NCBI GenBank assembly: GCA_031763025.1
Contig: JASSKH010000017.1
Coordinates: 8,658,254 to 8,722,253, forward strand
Source: Macrocystis pyrifera
Lineage: Eukaryota; Sar; Phaeophyceae; Laminariales; Laminariaceae
Direction: 5' to 3'
DNA: 64,000 nucleotides
This document shows positions 21,681 through 32,701 of the stretch, piece after piece. The translations under genes and the position numbers were made by a program. Every line of letters starts with the position of its first letter. Position 1 is the first letter of the stretch. The notes beneath the pieces are model-generated. The model was given only the letters and a program-made list of their open reading frames with translations. It made no database searches and had not been told where the DNA came from.

Positions 21681-22029
21681 GTCAACGTTGGACGCGCCAC
21701 CACCTCCATGGGAGGCCCAACGACTTCCCGGAATCGAATTGGCGTCACGTTTGCCTGCTTGTGTAGTGGATCTGTGTTACCGAGCGCTAGATTGCCGGCG
21801 TGTGTGCACAGATACGAACGGCTATGTAGGTTGTGCTCTCCGCTGCTGTTCGCCTGGATTTCTATTTTCACTTTTCGATTCTGTTTGTACACCTCGGCAA
21901 ATTTTTATTGAAATCGAAACGAGTTCGATTTTTCGATTGAGCTTTTCGATTCTGTTTAGACACACCCTCAAAGCACGCCATAGAGCAAGAGGCGGAAAAA
22001 ACAGGAAAAAACATTTTTCTCCGCGCCTT
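21681..22029. other. Flank of the retroelement
   Basis: Contains TTTTCGATTCTGTTTGYACAC twice (~21873 and ~21939), a ~66-bp diverged duplication. No integrase or recombinase follows the RNase H ORF here. Confidence 0.4.
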
Positions 22030-22570
22030 TTAGTCTATAAAGACGTCAATTTGTACTCCAGATCTAAAAAAAGGTATCACAGCATCAACGCACCAGATCG
22101 ATCGGGGCTCCTTACCCCCACGACATCGCCGCACCCACTTCACGGCGGCTTCATTGTCCCCACGCAACAACACGCACTCGCCCGTCGCGGACGGGCGCTC
22201 AGCGCACGGAGACACCAGGACCCACGCCGACACCACCATTCCCAACAATTCAAGGACGTTGATGGAAATATTGTTCTCACCAGCGACGACCTTACTCGAG
22301 CCGCAGAAACGAGACTGTTCGGCGGGATCAAGCTCATAACGCCAGTAAATGCCAGTTTCGAGGCAGAACCCCCCCGACGGCCGTTTTGGAAGCATCCGAA
22401 AACAGAGTACGGCGGGCCGGACGCTCAGGCAAGTGGTACAACGGAGCCGACAAGCTACCCCCCCGCACGTCGAGCCCCTCAGCAAACGAACCATCGCCAG
22501 AACTCGAGGTCCCCGTGAAACTCGGGCCCGAGAACGACTCGCCGCCCAGTGTTGGCGGGACGGCATGCAT
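22030..22570 (-). pseudogene. Retroelement RNase H domain
   Basis: Minus-strand sequence running from LSAPLYHL..RPARRTLFSDASK (~22440-22370; the link to RT) through GGFCLETGIYWRYELDP (~22390-22340), SINVLELLGMVV (~22250) and LLRGDNEAAVKW (~22160). SDAS and DNEAAVKW are the acidic RNase H motifs of LTR/DIRS-type pol. A frameshift near 22390 separates the two parts. No integrase or tyrosine recombinase was found after it, so the exact order (Ty3-like versus DIRS-like) stays open. Confidence 0.75.
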
Positions 22571-22755
22571 AGTCAGCGCCGGCGGTGATACACGGCATCC
22601 CCACCGAGGCCAACATGCGCTGCACGATGAACGACCCCGGACGGACGGCGAACGATACGTGCATGAGAAACCCGACTAGCTGCGACACCTGCTTCGCAGA
22701 AGCGGAGGTCCGAGACGCCGGCCACGCCGCGAGAAGCTCCCGCAGCTTGCCTCGC

Positions 22756-23862
22756 TTATCGGCAGCAGCGTCGCCGTGAGGGACTCAGTGTCAATGATCC
22801 AACCCAAGACCTCCAAACGGGTGTCCCAGTTAGTGATTTACGGCCAGACAAGAGGGGAGGATCAGATGCCCCACGTTCGCCCAGCAGGCGAAAGTGGTCC
22901 GACGCGAGCGACTGCACCGCTCGCTGGCAGCGGCGGCCGTCCGGCCACCATTGCAGCTCAACGAGGATGCCGTCGTCGACGTAATACCGTACGAAAAAAC
23001 AGCTCCCGGTATTACCCCCCGCGCCAGGCACGGGCTTACAATCCCCCGGCAGCGGCAAGACCGACCCGCCCCGCGGAGGGGCGACGACGACGTGCGCGAC
23101 GGCAGAGGCCCCTTGTCGAGACACGACTGTGTTTTGGAACGTGGAACGAGTGTGAGAATGTTCGAGCGCTGACGCAGCCAAACCCCACAACCCGGGGCTG
23201 TTACGCCACCCGAACTGCAAACGCAAGTCCACAACCACGTGACCGCCGGCCACATACCCAAAGACGGGCGGCCCGACAGGGTCCACCGGAACCTGCCGAA
23301 ACGCGTCTTTGACGCCTACCCGACACAAAAACAATCCGATTGTTCCTACCGTGTGTCTGACGCAAGAATAAAACCCGCATAAGCACATCGCGAAGCACGC
23401 TGCCGAGTTCGCTATTCGGGGCCGAAGAAAAAGTTGTGTCGCTACTAACGCTGGTCCGACCGCCCGCGCGCGCAACGGTGAGATCATAAACGATACGAAA
23501 TTTGGGATTCAGAACGACAGCAAGGGTGAAATACGTAGCCCCCGAATCTCAGCCGCGGAACCCGAATCAAACACCAGGGCACGCCCAAAAGCCACGTCCG
23601 CACCAACCTTCGCAAAGATAGCACCCTCGTGCGGGAGAGCGCTAGGGTGATTACCGTACTCAAGCTCAGTAGTTAAATCCCCCCCACGGGCAACGCAAAC
23701 CGGCGAGCCCGGAGACAGCACGTGAAGCAGCGGAGTAATCGCCGGGAACTGCTTGATGGTCCCGAACCAGTGACGCACGGTATTCGGGCATATATGCGAA
23801 GCAAGATGAGACGGCCTAACGGCGGCCACAAAAGATGCAATGCTATCCTGATACCGACGCAA
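22756..23862 (-). pseudogene. Retroelement reverse transcriptase
   Basis: An upstream segment (EIRGLRISPLLSF..KFRIVYDL, ~23550-23450) leads into the RT core: VGVKDAFRQVPVDP with a catalytic Asp (~23315), FGWRNSPGLWG (~23240) and RYYVDDGILVE with the catalytic Asp pair (~22980). Frames change between ~23510 and 23480 and again around 23400, so it is inactive. A second, more decayed copy lies at 40620-42700 with FGWRNNPGF and YYVDDGIIV. Confidence 0.8.
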
Positions 23863-24269
23863 AAGAAACGTACCTACGCCCGCGATATGATCGAGGCTCG
23901 CCTAACCTACCATCGACAAGGACTGTGCTACACTAGCCTTCGCGGAAAGCAACGACTTAACCTCAACACGCCGATGCACGGTACACGATAGATCACTAGG
24001 CAAAAAACGGCGCACACCCCCCCAAAATTACCTCTGTCCCCGAAGGAAACGGAACCCGGAGACACGACGACGGGCTCCAGCCCAACGCCGCCGTCGCCAG
24101 CTAGAGCATTCAACGCACGCCCCCACAGCCCCCTTCCGGCACAGCGCTTAGCCGCCGGCTCCGTCACCTCTCCGCGTGCCGTGGGCGTCGCAACCGCCCC
24201 GCCGGCGGTATGGGAGGCCGAAGTACCCCCCGATAATGTTGGCCCGACCGAAAGGAAAGGCCTGTGTCC

Positions 24270-24641
24270 TCATCCGGAGCTGAAACCACCGCCCCCAGAT
24301 GCCCCCCCGCCACCCGCAGCCCTTGGAGCGTTGGCCGCGCGCAGGGCCGAAGCGTGTGACCCGACCCCGGCCGAGGCCGAGATGCCGCCACCCCCAGCGC
24401 TGAGAGCGGCGGGAGACGACGAATCCGAGGGGGGAGCGTCATGCACGAAGATACAATCGCACCACTTGCACCTCCCCGCGGCGGCAAACATGTTACATGG
24501 CTGATAACTCTTCTTCCTGGCGTGACAGGTGCCCGGGGAAGCAGGCGCAGCCGCAGCCTTACGTTTAGAAGGCCCTTTCACCGCGAAGCGGCCCCGAGAT
24601 GTTTCCTCGACAATCTTCAGGAGTTTCCCCCGCCCTAGCAA
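24270..24641 (-). pseudogene. Gag region with CCCH-type finger
   Basis: After KLLKIVEETSRGRFAVKG and a Lys-rich linker comes PCNMFAAAGRCKWCDCIFVH (~24515-24455), spacing C-x8-C-x4-C-x3-H. A CCCH finger replaces the usual CCHC knuckle. A Gly/Ala-rich tail follows. In the next minus-strand frame (~24870-24640) the preceding gag segment reads LRTHTLCNYASLSNTK and VNHDLRLWVSELI, so gag is broken by a frameshift. It presumably packages element RNA. Confidence 0.65.
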
Positions 24642-25083
24642 AACGCGGACGTCCGGCCGAAGGCCGGTAGCGGGGGCACTGCAAACATCGTGTCCGAGGG
24701 GGGAAGCACCACAGGTGGTTGGCTAGACAAGGAGAAACGTATGAGCTCGCTGACCCACAGCCGAAGATCGTGATTTACCATCTCGCACATCACGCTCCTC
24801 GCCTTGGTGTTTGAGAGGCTTGCGTAATTGCACAGCGTGTGAGTACGAAGGTCGGGACGCCAACGTGAAGGCAGCGCTGAGAGGGGCCAGCCGCTCCAGG
24901 TACGGCCGATCAGCGTCTACCGACGGCGACAGCCCAGGGGACTGCACCCCGATGAGCGCCGACCGCTCGAGCTCGAGGCGGTCGCCGACCATTAGGCAGC
25001 CGTCGGGGCCCCGTCCGTACGGGGACCGAACTGAGTAATGTCGAAGTGGCTCACTCAGTGGAGCTGGGCGGACACCCGTGCCG

Positions 25084-25563
25084 TTACATTGACCGACCCC
25101 CCCACAAAGGCATGGATGTCGGCCGGAGAATCGCCGAAAACATGGGGGATACGGCCCCGGAGAATCCAGTGCCGTTGGGGGCCCGACTTTCTCCAGAGCG
25201 CAGCCTCGTCGACAAGCTGTCCCCTTGAGCGGCCTGGTTCGCCACGAGCTTCTGGAGAACGATGTCCAAATGGGCGCACTGCGCCGTGCAAGTTGTTATG
25301 GAGTCTTGGATCCCCGCGATGGAAGCGTCGGTTTTCGACGAGACTGCCTGAATCTCGTCAAGAATGAGCCCAAATTGGCTTTCGACTTGCCCCAGCCACT
25401 GCATCAAGTCGACGGAGCGTACGAAGTCTGACTCAGCGCCAGCGGGGTGTGCATCGGCCACCGATCCCCCAGAGGGAGACGCCGTGCTCCGGGGAACGGC
25501 CGCTGGGGCCTCAGCAGCGGCCGCGATGGCCTTGCCCGGGTGCGGTTTCGGTACATCAGTCAT
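25084..25563 (-). pseudogene. Retroelement gag N-terminus (coiled coil)
   Basis: The ATG is at 25563-25561 (an upstream GTG is also in frame). An Ala/Pro-rich start is followed by a helix with heptad hydrophobics (LMQWLGQVESQFGLILDEI, ~25410-25350) and by SITTCTAQCAHLDIVLQKL (~25300-25250). The frame then closes. It is the first ORF of the element whose CCCH finger, RT and RNase H follow downstream on the same strand. Assignment as gag rests on position and on the 42-kb copy, not on a named domain. Confidence 0.55.
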
Positions 25564-26319
25564 CGCAGTCACACGGCAAACAGCAGCACGAATGAAACCC
25601 GAATGGAAACAAAGGCCGAAATGACAGCGCCGCGCCGAGCAACGACTAGACCAGCAGCTCCCACCAGGTCCACAGCGATACTTAGAAGCTATACTTCGAA
25701 GCTATACCAGTCTTTACCGCACGTTGGACCTGTCTTGACGACCCTGCGTCCCTGCGTCCTCTCGCTCGCGATTCAACTGCTACAGCAAAACTGGTCCCAG
25801 GTATACTTTTGGACTGTACGGGTACAACGACCTGTGTTGATCTAATTGGTCAACTTTTCCCGTACATACAAAACACATATTTCCTCGTACCTCGAAATTA
25901 CTTCTCATACAGAACAATCCGAACAGTATGTGCCCTTCGTGGGGTGTCTGGATGAGGTCAAGATCGACTTCATCTCCATATCAGATGAATATCATATACG
26001 ACTTCACTATGCATCCACACTAAAACCAAGTAGATAGGGGTATGGCGGTAGCTTCACGTTTTCGGAATTTTTAATATTTTTTTGGCTGGTCGGTTCGAAT
26101 AGCCTGCCGCTTTTTTGGGTCAAAACAGGACCCTAACAGCTGTAGTTCAGTTCGCACATTCATCTCAGCCTTCTTCGTCTTCTGTATCTCCAGTGGAAGG
26201 GTCGTGCTTCCCAGCCGAAAAATCAAATTTGATTTTCATGGCCAAGGGGCGCCCGCTGGAATTGTAGTTGTTGTTTGTTGTTTGTTGTTGTTGTTGTTGG
26301 TGGTGGTGGTGTGTGTTGT
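25564..26319. other. Upstream flank of the retroelement
   Basis: Contains short duplications (CTTAGAAGCTATAC / CTTCGAAGCTATACC, ~25681-25710) and, from 26265, a GTTGTTGTT/GGTGGTGGT tract to ~26325. No LTR could be paired with anything at the other end. Confidence 0.4.
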
Positions 26320-26531
26320 TGTTGTTCTCCATTTGACTCATCGCCACAATACAACGCATTCCGTGGTCGCAGGACAGGCTCCAATAACTCTGTCTGGAGT
26401 GGAAAAATGCCTCCGTAAAAGTATAAACAAGCAGAGAATAGCACACATTTTACATGATAACTGAAGTAGGTCTACTATTATTACACCTCAAACAGAAATA
26501 AAAAAGTGAGGTCCACGCACGTACGTATCAC
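26320..26531 (-). repeat. Dispersed repeat F, inverted copy
   Basis: TTGTTGTTCTC, CATCGCCACAATACAACG, GGTCGCAGGACAGGCTCC, AATAACTCTG, ATAAACAAGCAG and GTGAGGTCCACGCACGTACG match the reverse complement of 32300-32490 along their length. Its right end abuts the TIR element at 26532. Confidence 0.75.
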
Positions 26532-27285
26532 GGCCACTCTTTACGAACCGAAAAAAAATCACGAAAAAATGCCAAAAGATCTCACGATCCGTGACATTTC
26601 AGTTCTAATAGTAACGAAAAAAAGCCGCAAAACGTCGCGTTTCGTGATATATTCAAATAGTTAAAAACTTCTGATATTTCAAACGCAACGTTTTTTGCGG
26701 GTGGAGCCAGCTCTCGAGAGTGGGGCATGGCCAGGCCGGGCTGGGCTGTCCGCATCTGGCTCAGCCCGTAACATATTCGAATCACAGGCCGAAGCCTGAC
26801 CCAGCCTGCGAGATTGCAACTTCACCGACCGTCCGCCGAGCTCGTTTCGCGAGATTCCATCTCGCAGGCCGTCTGCCCGGCCTGGCCTGTGACATCCTCA
26901 GGTCATTTTCACGTTTGTCTTCCAGCAGTGGCTCCTCCTCCTGGAAATTTCGAGGCCACAACCTCCTCGCTAGCCCGCGCCCAGCGGTGTCTTTGGGTAG
27001 GCGCCCGTTGTCCACAAGCGGCGTACGAAGCAGAGTCTGCCATGCCCCTATACTAACCTTCGGATACCGTTGGTGCGCGTGGGTTGCGTAATGCCTTGGT
27101 CAGGCTCATTTTGAGACACGACAAATTTATGTCACGAATCGTGATTTAGTTTTTTTTGAGGGAAAAGCTAAAAAAATTGGCGTCATGAGTCGTGATTTGT
27201 TTCGTCGTGATTCACGACAAAAAAAATCACGATTCACGACAAAATATCACGAATCGTGATTTTTTTTTGTTCGTTAGGAGTGGCC
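26532..27285. mobile_element. 754-bp TIR element (non-autonomous DNA transposon)
   Basis: The left end GGCCACTCTTTACGAACCG followed by AAAAAAAATCACGA matches the reverse complement of the right end, GGCCACTCCTAACGAAC followed by AAAAAAAAATCACGA. Subterminal TCACGAATCGTGA and GTCGTGATTCACGAC palindromes cluster at 27135-27262, with TCACGA/CACGAT words also near 26560-26650. The GC-rich core (26700-27100) has no transposase. No convincing target duplication; superfamily unassigned. Confidence 0.75.
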
Positions 27286-27864
27286 CTCAGGTACAATTTC
27301 ATGAATCGGCTCAGCCGGCAGTAGAGTTGGGTCGTACGTGGTGCGGCAGGTGTCGATTCGTGCGTCTTTTTTAGGCAACAGTGGCAAGAACAGCAATCTT
27401 CAATCGGGATGTCCGTGCGCGGAGGGGCGCCACCACAGGCCAAAAACTGCGGCACCGCAATCTATTGCGCCGTTAGGAGGCTAGATTCGACGACGAAGAA
27501 GGCGGAGGGACACAGAGCGTCGACGAGCGGGGAAGAGACGGATTGAACGCATGACACTGTGACGCGGAGACCGGTCTAGGGTAGTGGTAAGGGACGCAGG
27601 TGGTTCTGGCAGCTGGAAAGCAGTGCTTCGCTTCTTCTGATTTAGATCTTCTCATTGATGGCGAGAGCTGAGGAGGTGCTCTGGTAGAGAAGTGAGAGGT
27701 AGGGGGGCGGGACTCGACGCCCAGATATACTCGTCCCACCCCACGCCACAAGCTCTCCTAAATTCCTCTTATCTGATGTACGCCTACAGAACTTTCCTAT
27801 GGCTACCAATCGTTCTTCTGCTAATATAAGAATATCTCACTTCGTGATCCTATCTGCGTTAAGG
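27286..27864. other. No gene recognised
   Basis: Only short ORFs without motifs. Confidence 0.4.
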
Positions 27865-28005
27865 AACATTACTCTCATATAAGGGGCTTTCCGCCCTAGG
27901 GAACATTCTTAAGAGAACGTTACTCTCAACTAACGGAATATCCGCCGGGTTAATCCATTCTTTGGATTACTCTCGTATTCGTGAGACTACAAGACTGTAA
28001 CGTAT
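27865..28005 (+). repeat. Degenerate tandem repeat, ~47-51 bp, three units
   Basis: TTACTCTC recurs at 27869, 27920 and 27967, each followed 20-25 bp later by a TCCGCC word in the first two units. Confidence 0.55.
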
Positions 28006-28820
28006 TATCTATATCTGTAGCCCATGAATACTCCACCCATATCACAACACCCTGTACGAGAATTTTTGTTTTTCAGATCAGAAGCGCAAGTGCGAGAAGC
28101 GTTTTGTTTTTTTAAGGCGGGGGAGAAAGGGAACCGACTGGAAGGGAGTGGCAACGAGAGCACGTGCAAAGGAGTGGGCCGGTTGAGCTAAGGCGATGAG
28201 TCGGCCATGAAGAACGGTAGCAGGACGGCACGCGGAGACCCATGACCGGCGCGCACACCATCACGAGAGAAGCAGTCATCGTTTTTTTTTTCGGGTTTTT
28301 AGTTTTTCACGAGGCAGTAGTCGTATGTACTTATTATTTACGTCACTGGTCTTTGCAGTGTTGGCGAGTTGTATACCCCACAGGTGGCTACTGGGGTATA
28401 CCTTGGGAGCGTACTCTACCTGACGATGGATCCTAGTCGAGTAAAAATATCTTGGTGGGCCACAAATCTCACGGTTGATCATTGCCCAACGTAAGCATTC
28501 ACAACCTTCCCGGATTGTCGACAAAACAAAACACAGAATGAAAATGAAATTTTACATTTACATTATTTAACGAGGAAAAAAATGCTACGATATGTACACG
28601 AAAAAACAGACCATGTGATAATACGTACAGCTTAATTAAATTGGAGAAGACGACATGGTGCAATGCATATATCCGGCACGCAGGCTAGTATTCCTTCGTA
28701 CACGTACGTAACCCGTCTGGATTAAGATATTTGTGTTTGCTAAAAGGATACACAGGCTAGCATCTAAGTAGCCGAAGAGACGGAGATGTACGCGCGTGGT
28801 ATGTTCGTACGTCAGGTTCT
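28006..28820. other. No gene recognised
   Basis: AT-rich after 28520, GTAC-rich near 28690-28810; no conserved ORF. Confidence 0.4.
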
Positions 28821-28910
28821 ACGGGGTGTCGTACTATTGAAGTCGGGGGTAACGCATGCACCCTTACGGGGCGTTGTACTATTGAAGTGGAGGATGTAGC
28901 ATGCACTCTT
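28821..28910 (+). repeat. 45-bp tandem duplication
   Basis: ACGGGG(T/C)G(T)(C/T)GTACTATTGAAGT ... GCATGCAC(C/T)CTT occurs twice head to tail (28821 and 28866). Confidence 0.9.
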
Positions 28911-28929
28911 GCCAGTAGCTTATAGACGG

Positions 28930-28958
28930 TTGAAGCCAGATGATACTTCTGGCTTCAA
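28930..28958. other. Perfect 11-bp stem-loop
   Basis: TTGAAGCCAGA and TCTGGCTTCAA flank a 7-nt loop (TGATACT). Just after the 45-bp duplication; function unknown. Confidence 0.8.
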
Positions 28959-28959
28959 A

Positions 28960-29340
28960 AGGCATCTGCTTCCCCCCCCCCCTCCCTTCTCACTCTTCTC
29001 ACTTGCCCCTTCGAGCAAGCCTCGCATCAACAAAATAAGAGAACGCCAATAAGAACTAGGTTTGAGTTTGACCAAGCACAGATACCGGTGTCACACCTCT
29101 TCTGTGGATCATCATCCCTTGGAACCCTTACTGCTCTCCCACATCACAGGAAGAAGGACGTTTTGTACGAGCTGGTTTCAGCAACACACATCAAATTCCA
29201 CCTTCGGGCAATAAAAATCGGAATACGTCCATTTTTTCAACACTAAAGATATCCACATGTCCGCATGAACGAGCGGAACACATCGCTGAATGAAGAGATT
29301 TTTGTCGTGCGAGTTGTAGTTCGCGAGACAAGGAAATTGG
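28960..29340. other. No gene recognised
   Basis: Starts with a poly(C)-rich patch (28974-28983); nothing else identified. Confidence 0.4.
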
Positions 29341-29502
29341 GTTGCGAGTTAGGCGATTCCCCTTGTTAGGGGGTCCCTTTCGCCTTAGGGGATCCCCTCT
29401 TAGCTTAGGGGGTCCACTCCTAGCTTAGGGGATCCCCCCTTACGGGATCCCTTTCGCCTTAGGGGATCCCCTAAGCGTTAGGGGATCCCCTAACTCGCAA
29501 CA
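29341..29502. mobile_element. Fold-back MITE with GGGGATCCCC repeats
   Basis: Terminal GTTGCGAGTTAGGCGATTCC inverts at the other end as GGGGATCCCCTAACTCGCAAC. The interior is built from repeated TTAGGGG(A/G)TCC words, many of them palindromic, so the whole 162 bp can fold into a long hairpin. No ORF. No clear target duplication. Confidence 0.75.
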
Positions 29503-29504
29503 GG

Positions 29505-29760
29505 TGTGTCCAAACAGAATCGAGAACGCGAAATCGAAAATCGATATGATAATAATAAACTTGGCCATGATTAGTCCCTGGCCCAAACATGTTCCCAATA
29601 GTTCTTCAGGTTCCGAGAAAATGAACGATATACAATCCAACGGCAAAACCAAAAAATTGACGGCTGGAAATCGAAAAGCAAATAATAAAGCGAAAACACG
29701 AACAACAATAATTCAGCACGTCCTACTCGTCAGCGCAGCCACGTCGAAAAAACATTTGGT
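29505..29760 (+). repeat. Dispersed repeat G, first half
   Basis: Matches 21120-21450: GAAATCGAAAATCGATATGA, GAGAAAATGAACGATATACA, AATTGACGGCTGGAAATCGA and GTCAGCGCAGCCACGTCGAA. It stops 5 bp before the LINE tail at 29765. Confidence 0.7.
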
Positions 29761-29764
29761 GACC

Positions 29765-32287
29765 TGTGTGTGTGTTCTTCACATGAAACCGTTCTTCTAC
29801 TCGTCGACATCCAGCAAGCCCAGTGTCCGTGCTGATTCTTCACCCTAGAAAGATACGAGCTCTGTGGTCACAGACTACGACACAGAGATAACACACCGTA
29901 ATGCAATAATAGCCTACGCAATACCATGCCTTCGCACTAGGTACGGCCGACACAAAATGCATACATACGCCAGCAACAAAAATACACCATAAAGAAAGAG
30001 AAGCAACGAAGAAACCAAACCGAAAAAGAAAAAGAAAAGGAGAAGAATCCCAAATAAATAAATAAATACAACGGGAAGCCAAAGCTCAGACACATACTTA
30101 CCCCGAGTATAAGCCAAAATGGACGTGCAAGGGAGAAGAAACGATAAGGAAAAAAGGAACTATGCATCCCGGAGAACACTTAACTAAGTAAAAAGAGAAA
30201 GAATGAGCGGGCCAAAATACGCTCGTCATCCACCCACTATGTAGTACTTCTTTCATAAGGATAAGGGGGAAATATAGGAAAAAGTTAAGTCATGGAAAAA
30301 AATCAAAGCACCTAGCCAATACATACCGAACGGCCGCAGCAGTTGGCGGTACGAGTAGCAAAGGAAAGTCCAACCTATTAGTCGGCCTGGTACCTTGCTA
30401 CCCTATCTGCGGTCTCTCTGCTACTCGCTTCTACCGCGGTTTCCCTTCTACTCCTCTCGTTCCCCCCCCTGCCCCCATACACTTGTACGGTGTTCCTTCT
30501 ACACCTCCTGCTGTTACCCCTCCCCCCATTCCCTCTAACACTACCCGCAGCGGATGCGCGGCGCTGTCTACTCAGCTTTGCCTCAGCCTCGTGCCACCTG
30601 CCCATGAACTGTTCAGCTGCTTCGAGGATTCCCCGGTACCACTTTCCCGTCTGGTTTGCTGCGGTGGGCCACAGTGCGGTCCCAACTCCAAAGACTAAGG
30701 GGGAGTCTTCCGTTGATCCCTCGGTGGCTTTGAACACTCTAAGGTCCTCAGCAATGGCCCTAGGCCAAGTCTTGGGCTGCCCGCCTGGTTTCGGGCTCTC
30801 CCCACCAGCGATCGTCCCGAACATCAACCGACTGGGCAATCGCCCCTCGTGTTGCCGCACCAGAGCCCCCGCAAAGAAGAGTCGCCGTTTACGGATGGTC
30901 GTTTCGATACTTTCGCCTCATGTTATCCTGAGCGCCTTCGCGTACGAGAGGGTGGTGTGGTCGGTGCGTAGTCGGTGCTGAAGCCAATGACTCGCAGAAG
31001 GACTTCGTGGTGGGCTGATCGAAGCTCGGCGAAGTGGTCCGCATTGAGGGTCCACGTCGCGCAACCGTACAGCAAGGTCTCAATCACCTCGGCCTTCAGC
31101 ATCCGGACTTTCAGACTAAGCGGTGCGTTCGTCCTATCGTACGGTTCCGGACCATACCGTTTGAGGCATGCCCGCATCAGACGGATTCGTTGCTCGATTT
31201 CGAAGGAGAGGTCAGCGTTCTCGTGGATAATGCCTCCTAGGTATAAAACCTGGGTCGTCTGTATATACGTTTGGCCTGAAGCTTCGATCGCGAGCGGTGA
31301 GGTGGTAAACGTCTGATCCGGTGTTCGTAGGAGCATCGTCTCTGTCTACTTTTCGGACGCCGTGAGACCTACTGCTTCGAAGACAGTCACGATGGCTGTC
31401 ATCATTCTTGCAAGGCCTTCCGCCGACTTCGAGACTATTCCTGCGTCGTCTGCATACAACATGCCCCACACAGCCCTTTGCACGCATGCCAACGGTTCCT
31501 CTTTTCCGACAACCCTGTCCTCTTCGAGATGAACCAAACCCCTTACGATGCATTCGTCTTTGCTGAGGCGTACCAGCACGATGTGTATCGCAGCGGCGAA
31601 GAACACGTTGAACAGTAACGGCGATAGTACGCAGCCTTGCCGCAGCCCCTGGGTTACATTGAACCAGTCCGAATGTTCACCGTCATCCGCACGCACGCGA
31701 GCCCGCACGCCTTCGTGAAAATTGCGAATGATTGTGAGCATCTTGGTTGGTACACCAAGGCGTGTGAGTACCTCCCACAACAGTTCTCGGTCGACAGAGT
31801 CGTACGCTTTCTGCAGGTCAATGAAGCACATGTACAGGGGGGTTTATTTCTGCCGTCCGAGCTCCTGCAGCCAGCGCACAACAAACAGCATATCGACTGT
31901 TGACCGCGCGGGGCGGAAGCCGCACTGTTCTTCAGGGAGTATATGCTCGGTCTCGCAGTAGCTGCTTAGACGGGCCGCAAACGATTTTCAGTAACACCTT
32001 GCCTGCGTGAGCAACAAGCGAAATTCCTCTGTAGTTGTCGCAATCAGTTCTATCCTTCTTTTTGTGAAGGGGTTTTATGATCGCATCTTTCCATTGCTGG
32101 GGGACTTCTCCCGTTACCCAAACGTTAACAAGGATACTGTGAAAATACTGCACGAAAGCGGGGTGGTCAAGTTTCAGTACTTCGACCGGGAGACCATCTG
32201 GTCCAACGGCTTTCCAGTTTGACATACCCTTCACTGCTTCCATCATCTCGTCCATGGATGGTTCATTTCCAAGGGATAGTTTCAGCG
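29765..32287 (-). mobile_element. LINE copy 2, 5'-truncated
   Basis: Inverted relative to copy 1. The 3' tail (GTGTGTGTGTTCTTCAC) is at 29765, the UTR to ~30375, the RT-bearing ORF to 32287. The 5' break falls at CGCTGAAACTATCCCTTGG, matching copy 1 at ~17230. High identity to copy 1 throughout. Confidence 0.9.
30378..32255 (-). pseudogene. LINE reverse transcriptase, copy 2
   Basis: Shows the same RT landmarks as copy 1: [13 protein letters not shown] (~32200), [15 protein letters not shown] (~32030), [17 protein letters not shown] (~31820), [17 protein letters not shown] (~31650), then [16 protein letters not shown] (~31460) and LYLGGIIHENAD (~31230). Unlike copy 1 it keeps [20 protein letters not shown], so the block from FIDLQ to YADD is one open frame (31831-31346). 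Frameshifts occur near 31900, 31345 and 30990 (one base lost in IGF(Q)HRLR), and a TGA interrupts near 30920. The two copies carry different lesions. Confidence 0.9.
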
Positions 32288-32299
32288 TACAGCGTACCG

Positions 32300-32490
32300 C
32301 ATGTACCTGATACCGACACGTACGTGTGCGGACCTCACTTTTTTTGTCTTCTGTCTGACGTGTAGTACTCGCATCTGCTTGTTTTTATTTATACCGAGTT
32401 ATTCTTCTACTCCAGAGTTATTGGAGCCTATCCTGCGACGACGGACTACATTGTGTTGTGGCGACGAGTTAGTGTGAGAACAACAACGAT
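32300..32490 (+). repeat. Dispersed repeat F, reference copy
   Basis: Starts GATACCGACACGTACGTGTG, a palindromic terminus, then GCGGACCTCAC, TTTTTATTTATACCGAG, CTCCAGAGTTATTGGAGCCT and ends GTGAGAACAACAACGATC. Sandwiched between LINE copy 2 and the second half of repeat G. Confidence 0.75.
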
Positions 32491-32700
32491 CACATCAGGA
32501 CGGCCGTACACAGCACCCACAGCTAGCACGGCAACGCAGTCGCACAGACCCCTCCGTAAACAGCCAGCAGGCGACCCACAACACCAGCCCCAACGTTCTC
32601 GGGCCTTTGTTTCCCGGCGTTCGAGCCAAGCGGATAGATATAATTTGAGGAAAAATCAGGTTGATGCTCTCCGGAACGAGGTCGGAAGTTCGTTTGGAGA
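32490..32700 (+). repeat. Dispersed repeat G, second half
   Basis: Matches 21455-21660: GCCGTACACAGCA, CAGCTAGCACGGCAACG, AAACAGCCAGCAGGCGACCC and TCGGGCCTTTGTTTCCCGGC. Repeat G is thus split around 29765-32490 relative to the 21-kb copy. Confidence 0.75.
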
Positions 32701-32701
32701 C

